A stretch of 64,000 bases of DNA from Nicotiana tabacum. Its lineage: Eukaryota > Streptophyta > Magnoliopsida > Solanales > Solanaceae. The DNA lies in contig NC_134101.1 in NCBI RefSeq assembly GCF_000715075.1, forward strand, positions 198,110,103 to 198,174,102. The letters run 5' to 3'. Shown one piece after another: positions 24,243-36,238 of this stretch. The first letter of the stretch is position 1, and the number at the start of each line of letters is the position of its first letter. A program made the position numbers and the translations under genes. The notes under the pieces were generated by a model. That model was not told the DNA's origin and did no database searches. It worked only from the letters and a program-made list of their open reading frames with translations.

Positions 24243-27200
24243 TTCTTTTTATGCTGGCTCTAGTGATATGGCGTGCATGAGGAATCTTCAGCCCAGTCTT
24301 AAAAATCAATCTGATTCCGAAATATTAATTCAAGAAACATATTGTGATTATGAATCAGAATATGATGAAGATGAGGTTTTTGAAGAGATTAGTAAAGAGT
24401 TAATTCACTTTGAGGAAAAAATCAAACCTAACTTGAATGATACCGAGGATGTCAATATAGGGGACACGAGTAATGTCCGAGAAACTAAAATAAGTGTCCA
24501 TCTCGAGCCAAAAATCCGAGAGGAGTTAATTAAAGCACTCATAGAATTCAAAGATGTTTTTGCATGGTCATATGACGACATGCCGGGCTTGAGCACTGAT
24601 TTAGTGGTCCACAAATTGCCCACCGATCCAACAGTGCCTCCTGTCAAGCAGAGGTTGAGAAAATTCAAGCCTGATATGAGTGTGAGAATTAAAGAAGAAA
24701 TCGCCAAACAATTGGAAGCAAAGGTCATTCGAGTCACTCGATATCCTGTTTGGTTAGCTAATATCGTTCCTGTGCCAAAGAAAGACGGCAAAATTAGAGT
24801 ATGCGTCGACTATCGCAATCTCAACAAAGCAAGTCCAAAGGATAATTTCCCATTACCCAATATCCATATTTTGATCGACAATTGTGCCAAGCATGATATA
24901 GGATCTTTCGTGGACTGTTATGCCGGATATCATCAAATTCTAATGGATGAAGAAGATGCAGAAAAGACGGCATTCATCACACCATGGGGAACTTATTGCT
25001 ACAGGGTAATGCCATTCGGTTTGAAGAACGCCGGAGCAACCTATATGAGAGCAATGACCACAGTGTTTCATGATATGATACACAAGGAAATTGAGGTATA
25101 CGTGGATGATGTAATCATAAAATCAAAGCATCAGACCAACCACGTTGGAGATTTGAGGAAGTTCTTCTTAAGACTTCGCAGGTACAACCTCAAGCTTAAC
25201 CCTGCCAAGTGCGCATTCGGAGTTCCATCTGGAAAATTGCTGGGATTCATAGTCAGTCGACGAGGCATCGAGCTAGACCCATCAAAGATCAAAGCCATCC
25301 AAGAACTGCCACCCCCAAGAAACAAAACTGAAGTAATGAGTTTGTTGGGAAGGTTAAATTATATCAGTAGGTTTATTGCTCAGCTCACAACAACCTGCGA
25401 GCCAATTTTCAAATTGTTAAAAAAGGATGCTGCAGTCAAATGGACCGATGAGTGTCAGGAAGCGTTCGATAAAATAAAAGGGTACTTATCAAACCCACCC
25501 GTGTTGGTCCCGCCAGAGCCAGGAAGACCTTTGATTCTTTATTTGACGGTTTTGGAAAATTCATTTGGTTGTGTATTGGGGCAGCATGACCTCACTGGCA
25601 GAAAAGAACAGGCCATCTACTACCTTAGCAAGAAGTTCACAGCTTATGAGGTTAAGTATACTCATCTGGAAAAGACATGTTGCGCCCTAACATGGGTAGC
25701 TCAAAAATTGAAACACTATTTGTCATCCTACACTACTTACCTCATTTCTCGGTTGGATCCATTGAAATACATTTTTCAAAAGCCTATGCCAACAGGAAGA
25801 CTTGCAAAGTGGCAGATATTGCTCACAGAATTCGACATCGTCTATGTGACTCGAACTGCAATGAAGGCTCAAGCACTGGCTGATCATTTAGCCGAAAACC
25901 CGGTCGATGAGGAATATGAGCCGCTGAAGACTTATTTTCCTGATGAGGAAACAATGCATATCGACGAGGTGGATCAAATTGAAAAACCTGGCTGGAAACT
26001 TTTCTTTGATGGAGCTGCTAACATGAAAGGAGTCGGAATAGGAGCTGTAATCATTTCTGAAACAGGGCATCACTATCCTGTTACGGCTCAACTACGATTT
26101 TATTGCACCAATAATATGGCTGAATATGAAGCTTGCATTTTGGGGTTAAGGCTAGCTGCAGACATGGGTATCCGAGAAATCTTAGTCATGGGAGATTCGG
26201 ATCTTTTGGTACATCAAATTCAAGGAGAATGGGAAACCCGAGATTTGAAGCTCATACCATACCGACAATGTCTACATGATCTTTGTCAGCGGTTTCAATC
26301 AGTGGAATTCCAACATATTCCAAGAATCCATAATGAAGTTGCTGATGCATTGGCTACTCTAGCATCAATGTTGCACCATCCAGACAAAGCTTATGTGGAT
26401 CCAATACATATTCAAATCCACAATCAGCATGCTTATTGCAATATGGTTGAAGAAGAATTTGATGGAGAACCATGGTTCCACGACATCAAGGAATATATCA
26501 GAATGAGCATATATCCCGCACAAGCCACAGGAGATCAAAAGAGGACCATCAGGCGATTAGCAAATGGATTCTTCTTAAGCGGAGGAGTTTTGTATAAAAG
26601 AACACCAGATCTTGGATTATTAAGATGCATAGATGCCAGACAAGCTACAACTGTCATGACTGAAGTACATTCAGGAATTTGCGGACCCCACATGAGTGGA
26701 TATGTGTTGGCAAAGAAAATCCTCCGAGCTGGTTACTATTGGCTTACCATGGAGAGAGATTGTATCAGTTTTGTACGCAAATGTCATCAATGCCAAATAC
26801 ACGGAGATTTGATTCATTCTCCACCATCCGAGTTGCACACAATGTCGGCACCATGGCCTTTTGTTGCTTGGGGCATGGATGTGATTGGACCAATTGAACC
26901 GGCAGCATCCAATGGACACAGATTCATTCTGGTAGTTATTGATTATTTTACCAAATGGGTTGAGGCCAAGACATTCAAATCAGTGACCAAGAAAGCTGTG
27001 GTCGATTTTGTCCACTCAAATATCATATGTCGATTCGGAATCCCGAAGGTGATCATCACAGATAACGGTGCTAATCTTAACAGCAACTTAATGAAAGAAG
27101 TATGTCAACAGTTTAAGATTACACATCGTAACTCTACCCCATATCGGCCCAAGGCGAATGGAGCAGTAGAAGCAGCCAACAAAAACATAAAGAAGATACT

Positions 27201-27720
27201 GCGGAAAATGGTAGAAGGTTCAACACAATGGCATGAAAAATTACCCTTTGCATTATTGGGATACCGCACTACTGTTCGCACTTCAGTAGGAGCAACTCCT
27301 TATTTGTTGGTATACGGCACCGAAGCAGTAATTCCTGCAGAAATTGAGATTCCTTCCCTTCGGATCATTGCCGAAGCAAAGATTGATGATGATGAATGGG
27401 TCAAAACCCGTCTAGAACAGTTAAATTTGATTGATGAAAAACGATTGACCGCAGTATGCCATGGTCAATTATATCAAAGAAGAATAGAAAGAGCATACAA
27501 CAAAAAGGTGCGTCCCCGGAAGTTCGAAGTAGGTCAGCATGTGCTGAAACGCATTCTTCCACATCAGGTTGAAGCAAAAGGCAAATTTGCTCCGAATTGG
27601 CAAGGACCATTCATTGTGACCAGAGTATTATCGAATGGTGCACTATGTTTAACAGATATTGAAGGCAAATGCATAGATATGGCAATCAATTCTGACACGG
27701 TAAAGAGATATTATGCATAA
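24243..27720 (+). CDS. Element O pol: reverse transcriptase, two RNase H domains, integrase
   Basis: I start it at the splice acceptor; without splicing the first ATG in frame is 24145. Reverse transcriptase covers about 24640-25240, with VPKKDGKIRVCVDYRNLN, FVDCYAGYHQI, MPFGLKNAGATY and the catalytic YVDD at about 25099. The usual RNase H follows (about 25500-25730; YYLSKKFTAYEVKYTHLEK). A second, differently built RNase H lies at about 25990-26380 (LFFDGAANMKGVGIGAV, NNMAEYEACILGL, VMGDSDLLVHQIQG, NEVADALATLA), with Asp, Glu, Asp and Asp all present; this duplication marks the Tat lineage. Integrase has an HHCC-type zinc region (CHQC near 26780), Asp in WGMDVIGP, Asp in ITDNG, and Glu in AVEAANKN. 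It ends with a GQHVLKR...WQGPFIV C-terminal fold. The frame is open throughout and no catalytic residue is missing. Confidence 0.95.
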
Positions 27721-27885
27721 CTCTTTGAATGTTTGTATTTAGCACTATTTCAAAGATTGAAATGACAAAGGCAATTTATTCTGCTGTCCAAACACTATAC
27801 CATTTGCTTCCCCTTTGAGCCATACTTGTTTCTTTCCTAACCTCTCTTGGAAACAATAAAATAAAAAAAAATCTTCACTATTATG

Positions 27886-27946
27886 GAGTGAACTACGTTT
27901 GACCTGATTCCTCAAAAAGGATACGTAGGCACCTCACGGCCCGGTC
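27886..27946 (+). other. Recurrent hairpin motif of element O, copy 2
   Basis: GAACTACG then, after a loop, GATACGTAGGC. Middle arms CTACG (27893-27897) and CGTAG (27924-27928); inner arms TCCT (27909-27912) and AGGA (27918-27921). The inner arms differ from copy 1 yet still pair. Confidence 0.6.
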
Positions 27947-28187
27947 ATAGGGTGCACAACATGCACAATGTGCACAGAAAAGAAATATCAAGAGACCCCA
28001 ATCAAGAAACTGGGGCCGGAATTGTATTGGAAATAAGAAAAGATTCCAAGAGTTGTAATTTTAAACCCATACCACAACTATTTAGCTTTTAATACCTTTT
28101 CCATTCCTAACCTTATACCAAAAAGACCTTTCGATCAATCTTAGAAAAATGCTGATGCAAGTAAATGAAGTGGTACAAATAAGGAAA

Positions 28188-28390
28188 GAAAGTAAAAATG
28201 AGAGAGTCTTATAGGTGAAAACCCACACGGGCACCATAAGGCGACGGGAGTTGAGAGAAAAGTAAAAATGAGAGAGTCTTATTGGTGAAAACCTTTGTAG
28301 GCACCATAAGGCGAAAAGAAAGTGAGAAATGAACAAATGAGGAAGGTTTATCGGTGAAAACTCTTTGAGACGTTACAAGCCCAACAGGCC
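28188..28390 (+). repeat. Short tandem repeat, about 70-bp unit, three copies
   Basis: The segment AGTAAAAATGAGAGAGTC plus GGTGAAAACC and GGCACCATAAGGCGA occurs at about 28190 and 28262, with a third, more changed copy from about 28320. It lies in the 3' untranslated region of O. Confidence 0.75.
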
Positions 28391-29037
28391 TGTGAAATGA
28401 AAAATGAAGTTGGATTATGGAAATTTTGGGGGAAAATGAAAATAAGACAATAGAGAAGAGATTGATTAAAAGACTGGATTGATTAATCCGAAATGCATAC
28501 CCTGATCATTGGTGCCAGTAACTCCAATCAGATAAGTTTTCATTCTTGCTCCAACAGTCATCCAAAATTGGATTTTTCTTTTTATTCTATAATTGTCGAA
28601 ATCAACGTGTTTCGTCACTAATAATCTTACTTTTCTAAAAGCTTTGAAATAAGTTTATTCCAAACAAATAAGAAGGAATGTCAAGGTATACTACCAAGAT
28701 TCAAGGTTACATGATGCAAAATACGGCCACAAAAAGTGGAAGATAAAGGATATGGGTGTAAGAAAGGTGAAATCAAAAGTGGATCAGCAAAGTCAGAAGG
28801 GACATATGATTACAGTTAAAAGGGTTTGAAGGAAAAAGACACAGAGAGGAATCCTATAGTCAAGGCTCAATTACAAAGACAAAACAGTCTTTTCAATCAT
28901 CCCAAGGCAAAAGAGAGGCGAAGAGAAACATCACCACCTGCAAGAATACCACAACCACCCTGCTTTAAACTAACGAAGTTTTCTTTGATTTAAAACAGGG
29001 GCAAAAACAATATTTGTGTCAGGAAATACCCGATAAA

Positions 29038-30370
29038 GAATTAGAAGAAGTCAGGCGTCCACCTGGAGAATGAGGATAAAGAAATTAGAAGGAGTCAGGC
29101 GTCCACCTGGAGAATGAGGATGAAGAAATAAGAAGAAGTCAGGCGTCCACCTGGAGAATGAGGATGAGAAAAGAAGAAATCAGGCATCCACCTTGAGAAT
29201 GAGGATGAGAAAAGAAGAAGTCAGGCATCCACCTGGAGAATGAGGATGAAAATTAAAGAAGTCAGGCGTCCACCTGGAGAATGAGGATGAAGAATTAAAG
29301 AAATCAGGCGTCCACCTGGAGAATGAGGATGGAAAATTAAAGAAGTCAGGCGTCCACCTGGAAAATGAGGATGAGAAAAAGAAGAAGTCAGGCGTCCACC
29401 TGGAGAATGAGGACCAAGAATTGAAGAAGTCAGGCGTCCACCTGGAGAATGAGGACAAAGAATTGAAGAAGTCAGGCGTCCACCTGGAAAATGAGGATGA
29501 GAAAAAGAAGAAGTCAGGCGTCCACCTGGAGAATGAGGACAAAGAAAAGAAGAAGTCAGGCGTCCACCTGGAGAATGAGGATGAGAAAAGAAGAAGTCAG
29601 GCGTCCACCTGGAGAATGAGGACAAAGAAAAGAAGAAGTCAGGCGTCCACCTGGAGAATGAGGACAAAGAAAAGAAGAAATCAGGCGTCCACCTGGAGAA
29701 TGAGGATGAGAATTAAAGAAGTCAGGCGTCCACCTGGAGAATAAGGATGAAGAAAAGAAGAAGTCAGGCGTCCACCTGGAGAATGAGGACAAAGAAAAGA
29801 AGAAGTCAGGCGTCCACCTGGAGAATGAGGACAAAGAAAAGAAGAAATCAGGCGTCCACCTGGAAAATGAGGATGAGAAAAGAAGAAGTCAGGCGTCCAC
29901 CTGGAGAATGAGGACGAAGAAAAGAAGAAGTCAGGCGTCCACCTGGAGAATGAGGACAAAGAAAAGAAGAAATCAGGCGTCCACCTGGAGAATGAGGATG
30001 AGAATTAAAGAAGTCAGGCGTCCACCTGGAGAATAAGGATGAAGAAAAGAAGAAGTCAGGCGTCCACCTGGAGAATGAGGACAAAGAAAAGAAGAAGTCA
30101 GGCGTCCACCTGGAGAATAAGGATGAAGAAAAGAAGAAGTCAGGCGTCCACCTGGAGAATGAGGACAAAGAATTAAAGAAATCAGGCGTCCACCTGGAGA
30201 ATGAGGACAAAGAATTGAAGAAGTCAGGCGTCCACCTGGAGAATGAGGATAAAGAGAAAGAAGAAGTCAGGCGTCCACCTGGAGAATGAGGACAAAGAAT
30301 TGAAGAAAACAGGCGTCCACCTGGAGAACGAGGATGAAGGAAGAAAGAAAAGCAGTCGAGGCACCCACCT
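29038..30370 (+). repeat. Minisatellite, about 41-bp unit, about 31 copies
   Basis: The core GTCAGGCGTCCACCTGGAGA is followed by ATGAGGA and an A/G-rich spacer of varying length, so units run from about 38 to 46 bases. The last units (from about 30315) are changed. Tandem arrays in the 3' untranslated region are known for Ogre elements and have been proposed as seeds of satellite DNA. Long open frames on both strands arise only because the unit lacks stops. Confidence 0.95.
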
Positions 30371-30725
30371 GAAGAACGAGGGAATGCAATTGAAGTGTTG
30401 AAACCAAAAGCCCACTCACGTGAGAAAGGAGCACACTTAGAATCAATAAAGCAGAGGAATCCAACAGAATCCCCAGCAAGAAACAACAAGAGTTCCAAGA
30501 GGAATATGGAATAAGCCAAATGCCCAAGATTCACCAAGATATCAAGACAACAAGAAACGCAAGGGCATGATCTAGATAAGATTTTATAATTCATGTACCA
30601 TAGTCTAGTTTAATTTTGTATTTCCTTTAAAGTAAGGTGTAATAAGGAGGTCAGCAAGCAGTAAAAACAGCATGAAGCAGCAGTAACATCACAGTCCCAC
30701 GGTAGTCCCAGCTACCCAAAAATTC

Positions 30726-30793
30726 CCGAACTACACTGACCTAATTACTTTATAGCCAAGGATATGTAGGAAACCTTTGAAGCAGAGGTTCGG
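30726..30793 (+). other. Recurrent hairpin motif of element O, copy 3
   Basis: Outer arms CCGAAC (30726-30731) and GTTCGG (30788-30793); middle arms CTAC (30731-30734) and GTAG (30766-30769); inner arms CTT (30748-30750) and AAG (30758-30760). The weakest of the three copies. Confidence 0.5.
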
Positions 30794-30865
30794 TCAAATC
30801 TTTCTAAAAATGCTTCCCACGGAGTATTCGAACGGGCAAAAATCGCTCGTGTCCGCTCACTTTAT

Positions 30866-30900
30866 CTTTGTACGAAAACTCTTCGAGTTTCCGCACAAAG
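30866..30900 (+). other. Hairpin leading into the O polypurine tract
   Basis: Arms CTTTGT, CG, AAACTC pair with GAGTTT, CG, ACAAAG around a TTC loop: fourteen pairs and two single A-C mismatches. Its last four bases are the first bases of the polypurine tract. Confidence 0.8.
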
Positions 30901-30909
30901 AGGGGCAGC
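30897..30909 (+). other. Element O polypurine tract
   Basis: AAAGAGGGGCAGC directly before the 3' LTR start TGTGAGCACG. This is the plus-strand primer site. Confidence 0.8.
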
Positions 30910-33900
30910 TGTGAGCACGTGATTTTTGCCTTACGAAAAATTACTCCAAAATAAATCAAAATAAATTTCTTGTACTGTGTAATTTCTGAATTTGCGTGGT
31001 GTTAAATATTTGTTTATGCCCGTAAAATGTTTGCTTTGTTATAATTAAACAAAATTAAAATAAAATACATATTGCATGCATATAGGATGCATTTAAGAGA
31101 TAATTTAAATAAAATCGCAAAAATACGCATTGGTTCTATTTTAAATGTTTCACTATGTAATTGATGTTTTTGCCTATGTGTTAAATAATTGTTATAGAGT
31201 AATTAATATATTTTTGTGAAGTTAAAATGGTTTTATAATTTTTAAATTAGAAAATGAATTAATTGAAAAATAAAATAAAAAAACATACTAGTAAAAGATT
31301 GGACCTGGATTAAAATCCAGGCCCAAATCAATTAATCCCCTTCACAGCCCAATCCCAACAGCCCCATGTCCGGTCCAATTCAAACAAATCGAAACGAAGA
31401 CGTTTCATCACCCTTCATCAAGGGCCGTCGGATTCAATTCATCCAACGGTTGAGATACACTACCCTTACCCGTAACCCGTAACCCGACCCTTTAACCCGA
31501 TCCAGCCTGACCCCAACCTTTAACCAAACGACGACGTTTGGTTAAGTGAATTGATCTCAACCGTAAATCTTAATTGATCCAACGGATGAGATCAATCCAC
31601 CCCACTCGTATATAAATCCAATCCACACCCCAGCCCCCCAGACCAAACACCCCACCCTTCGGCCCTGTTCATCGTCTCCTTCAAGAGACCAAATGAACTT
31701 CACCTTCCACCACCGTGCACCGCCTACCGAAAATCGCCTCACGGCGGTTCCGGTAGTCCAAACCACCCCACCTTAACACCCTCGACTCCTCTCAACCTCC
31801 CCATTCCAAATCCATAACACATATACCTCGAATCAGGCCCCAATGTCTCGAATCTTCGATCGAAGTTTGGCCTGAAGAACCAACTGTCTCTGATGACCTC
31901 CAAAATAACACCAGAGCTTCCCCTGTCCATCCTCATCACGGATCTGTTAGTAGCATGGTTCGAATCTTCATAGAACTGCTCGAATCTTAACTTGAAGATT
32001 CGAGTGAAACCTAACCCTACTCAGATTCCTTCCAAATTAACACCAAATGACCCCTAGACCTCGCTCATGCCTAGAATACCGTTGGTTTTCTTCGAATCTG
32101 CCTAGAAGTGTTCGGATTTAAGATCCAAAACCTGGAACCCTAAGAATTTTCCAATCTTGGAATTTTTCCGATTCGAGTGAAGGATTGAGGTCTAAGAGAC
32201 TTTAATCGAGGTATTCTCAACTGAGAATACTTCGAATAAAGTCTGTTCAACCTCAAAAATGTCCAAATCCAAGTTGAGTCTGTGTCTGAATAAATTTGAA
32301 GATTCAGAGGTATTTTCTATTTCTTTTGTGTATTCTACGTGTATTGTTGTCTGTTTTAATAGTTTTTTTTATTTTTCATATTTGTTTTGATCAATTCTGT
32401 CATTTCTGTCTCCTACCCCATCTACTTGATCCGAATGAGAATTGTTTCTATTGGTTGTGATTGTTTACAATGTGTGTAATCGACTCGATTAAGTTCGTCG
32501 ATTAATTATATTACGAATTCTCATAATACTGATTGAAATTATCTGTTATTATGTACTGTTTGTTGACGGATACTGTAGATAATCATTTTTAACTAATACT
32601 CGTTAGTTAAATCATCCTGGTTTATATGAATCTGTCAAATAAAGGTTGTATATATGTTACTGTCTGAACATTAAAGTTTCAGGACATTGTCAGTATTGAC
32701 AATGATCCTGTGTGTGTTTGATTCTAGTTCAGTGTTAGGTCCAGTCTGAATTGTGTTGATAATTTTCAGTAATATGTTGTTAGTTCTAAATTCAGTGAAA
32801 TATTACTATAATGTCAAGTTTGGATTCTAGTTTACAAAAGTTGGTCAGATACAATTGTATTAGGAGGTTAATAGGATTGGTTATAGCTGTAAATCAGAAG
32901 AATAACTAAGTTTGTACAGATTTTTAGAAACTGTTTTGCTATAGGTTCTGATTTTTCAGTAATAACATCAAGATTTCAGGGGCATTTCTGGGAATGAGCA
33001 GTAAAAAAACAGGGTGTTAGTACTAGTATATTATAATGTAATGTTAGTGGCTATTAGTTAATGATACTAATGGGGAACAAGGAATAATGGGCTGCTGAAG
33101 ATCAGGGAAAAAGGTTTTACAAATGGGATTTTCTGTTTTTTAAAAAAAAGAAGAAGGGGGTCCAAGAAACAGTTAAGTTGCCTAAGACCAGCCCTGTATA
33201 AATACAGGAGCTGGACAGACAGAAAAAAGAAAAAAGAGATTTTTGAGTGAGAAAGAGAGAATTTTAAGAGAGAAAAACAGAATTTTGAAGAAAAAACAGA
33301 ATTTTCATAGAGAATTTTTAAGGGTAGAATTTTTCAGAAGGAAGATTCTAAGAAAGAAAAAGAAAGGCATAGAGAATTTTTAAGAGATAATCTTTAAGAG
33401 ATTTTGAGGGCTGAGATTTTAAAGAAAGGAAACCGAAAATAGAACACTCACATATACACTCACACACAGATACAGTATCAGAAACAAACTGAATTTGTAA
33501 CTGAAGAAAAGCTGAAATCTAAAATATTGTTCTTGTGTTGAATCTGTTCAACTTTGTGTGATTCCACTGTTCCGTTAAAATCTGAAGTGTCTTTCAAAGT
33601 ATCTTACTGTGCATCTGGGCTCTTCGAATCCTATTCTTGATCAGATTTACTGTGTTATCAGTGTATTCTACTGAATTTGTTACTGCTGTAACTGCTGACT
33701 TACTTCTTCTACCTCTATTTTCAGGTATATGTCTTTTAAATTTTAAGTCAGAAAGAGATTTCAGCATGACCCGTCAATGAAGCTTGAATTAAAATGTTAT
33801 TTTCCAATTGTCCAAGTTTATTAGTTTTAATTTCATTTTTATGTTAGTTAACTAATAGTGAATTCAATTTGATAGCTATGAGTTAAATTGTCTTATTTTG

Positions 33901-35407
33901 AAATTCATATAAAGTTTTGTAATAATGTTAGCTATTCCGAAATCTCATTGGTATAGATATACGTGAATTGTCAAAACAGGGTGTGAGGCATAAAAATGGG
34001 CCATTGATTACATCCCATAATACCATTAGTTAAATGTAATGATTAAGAAGTTACATTAGTAGAATATCTTGTAACAAATATGATTTTTTGTTTAGGTTGG
34101 TATAAGTTATTATATGGTATGATGACAGGTATAATCATATGAGTAAAGTAAGTTGGTATAGCTCATCATGATGTTAAAACGTTATGAATATTTACGCCAA
34201 ACAGTTAGAATATATGTAAGGTAATTTTGTTGAATTAACTTGCATAATAACGCCTTTCTATAAATTTGATGCTTATCTACTTTCATAAAACAAAGTGACC
34301 AAATAATTAGGTCTATTAAGATTAAAACGAGCATGTGAGAATAAGTTGAGTTGTATATACACAAATGGCAACTTCTTAAATCAATGGTAATTAAAAATAG
34401 AATTTGCATTAAGTAATCACGAAAATTCTCGGAAAATAGTTCCTTCCTTTATGAATTATTTATTTTCGGTTTCATATGCAATTTATTCTTTGGCATATTT
34501 ATATATGTCACATTTGTTTTAAAGTTAGTATTAATCATATTTTTATTCTGTCTTTTGAATTTGAATAATTGGAATGAATATGATTTATATTCAGAAATTA
34601 TAATCAATGGTCGATATTTAATAAATTGTGAATTATTTTCCAAAAATTTAAAGAACATCTTAAAACGAGGTTTCTCGTGCTATAACAAACATTTTTTTTT
34701 GAAAATTCCATAATATCATTACAAATATCTTGCGCAATTAGGGATACGTTCGCGTACCCTTATTATACTTTAAAAACAAATTTTCGAATTATGCGTACGC
34801 GCAATTTCGAATGATTATTTAATAAAAGGATTTTTCTAAAAGCATTAAATCAATTTCATAAAAATCCAATATGTACGGTTCATTATTTAAGAAAAATAAT
34901 CATTCTTGATTCAACGCATTTTCGAAAAAATGTGCTTAATAAATATATTGTCAAAAGTAATTGTGTACACGTGCGCGTGACACAATTCCACATTTTTTTT
35001 AATTTACAACACGAATATACGTACGCGTAATTCGATTCAAAGAGGGTCCTTAATCACGATAAGTATAAGCGGTAATAAAATCAGATAACATCAATATATT
35101 TAATAAAATCAAGATGATTAAGCCAATAATAAAAACAGTTAAGCGACCGTGCTAGAACCACGGAATTCGGAAATGCCTAACACCTTCTTCCGGATTAACA
35201 GAATTCCTTACTCAGGATTTCTGGTTCGCAGAAAAATAAACAGAGTCATATTCTCCTCGATTCAGGGATTATAATTGGTGACTTGGGACGCCTCAAAATT
35301 CCCAGGTGGCGACTCTGAAACAAATAAACAAATCCCGTTTCGACTGTCCTTTAATTGGAGAAAACTCCCCACGCGCCCCGCGGGCGCGGGAAAAAGGAGG
35401 TGCGACA
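30910..35407 (+). repeat. Element O 3' LTR (4498 bp)
   Basis: Full-length partner of the 5' LTR, ending GGTGCGACA. Differences by eye are a few dozen single bases, a 14-base absence near 33486, and small changes in homopolymers. It contains the same palindromes and both candidate TATA boxes (31609-31617 and about 33197). Confidence 0.95.
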
Positions 35408-35412
35408 GGGGC
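35408..35412. repeat. Target site duplication GGGGC, right
   Basis: Matches 12727-12731. Element H interior resumes here. Confidence 0.9.
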
Positions 35413-36234
35413 AAGAGCCACACTAAGAAAATATTTATTCCTTCAAAGCTTCCAATGCTCATATCTAGCTTTAATATTTTAGGATGCACCATCTAGGTGT
35501 CTCACGAGAACATCTACTAGCACACTTGCAATGTCCTTCGGAAATGTCATCTAACACAAACAATCCACTCACTATTTTGGTTTACTCTAACCCCAGCCAG
35601 ATCCTGATGTTCTGTCCTTTCCTTAAACTACACCTGTAAGCCCCATAGGGCATGATTGAGATGGGTACGACCAATTGTACATACCTCTGTTACTGTTGAA
35701 TATAACTCAAAAAGCTTACGTTCCTTTGCCTTAATTATAAACGTTGTTAACCTTCATTAACTGGGCGCCTCGTACCCTTCTTCCTCTTGCTTCTTTTACT
35801 TGTTGAAACTTGTATTTATCTTCTTAATCTCTCATTGTCTTTCACCAAAAAGGTGGATAGGAATTCTTGCCTTAAGACTCCTTATCAAAAGGTTTACACC
35901 TTTCAGTACGCACATGATCTGCTGAAGACCTCATATTTACTTATAATAAGCATGATACAAAGTCGAGTTCCTCTAATTCAACAGTTCCACAGCTATATCT
36001 CTTATCGATCATCTTTCTGAACGTAGGCATTATCTTATTACGAATAAAAATAGAGGCTCGAGACTTGAATTCTTATAAGTGATCTCTACCACATGATCTA
36101 GAGTAAGAAGAAAGAGTGACAATCTTAATGCCCTGTAGCCTCTTGCTTATAAGTGTGGTGCATGACACACCCATAAACAAGACTCTACTAGACACGGCTT
36201 GTAGACTCCCTATGGCAGAACTGCCCTGATACCA
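35413..36234 (-). other. Element H interior, 5' side, with primer binding site
   Basis: About 820 bases with no recognisable protein. At 36223-36234 the minus strand reads TGGTATCAGGGC, one base from the initiator-Met tRNA primer binding site TGGTATCAGAGC, four bases from the LTR end. Confidence 0.75.
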
Positions 36235-36238
36235 CTTT

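Larger units (their letters stand above)
27721..29037 (+). other. Element O 3' untranslated region, first part
   Basis: No supported gene. It contains AATAAA-like signals near 27855, the second hairpin motif (27886-27946), a short tandem repeat (28188-28390), and unstructured purine-rich sequence leading into the minisatellite. Confidence 0.7.
30371..30909 (+). other. Element O 3' untranslated region, last part
   Basis: No gene seen. It holds the third hairpin motif (30726-30793), the hairpin abutting the polypurine tract (30866-30900), and the tract itself. Confidence 0.7.
12732..35407 (+). mobile_element. Element O: Ogre/Tat-type Ty3/gypsy retrotransposon, nearly intact
   Basis: A 22.7-kb element with 4.5-kb LTRs, an extra ORF1 before gag, an intron between protease and reverse transcriptase, a second RNase H domain, and tandem repeats in the 3' untranslated region. 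Together these features are the published signature of Ogre elements in the Tat lineage. It is flanked by the 5-bp target duplication GGGGC (12727-12731 and 35408-35412). The LTRs differ at about two to three dozen positions by eye (about 0.6%), so the insertion is recent. Gag is broken; ORF1 and pol are open. Confidence 0.95.

Noticed and set aside
18000..27720. Endogenous pararetrovirus instead of an LTR retrotransposon
   Set aside because: Integrase, LTRs, primer binding site, polypurine tract and a target duplication are all present; no movement or coat protein wording is seen.
29038..30370. CRISPR-like repeat-spacer pattern
   Set aside because: Spacers are short, A/G-rich and similar to one another, and the DNA is plant. 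It is a minisatellite in a retrotransposon.
29180..30594. Long minus-strand frames repeating FSRWTPDFF and plus-strand frames repeating SGVHLENED
   Set aside because: They are the minisatellite read in frames that lack stops. Unit length varies and is not a multiple of three, and the array lies in an untranslated region.
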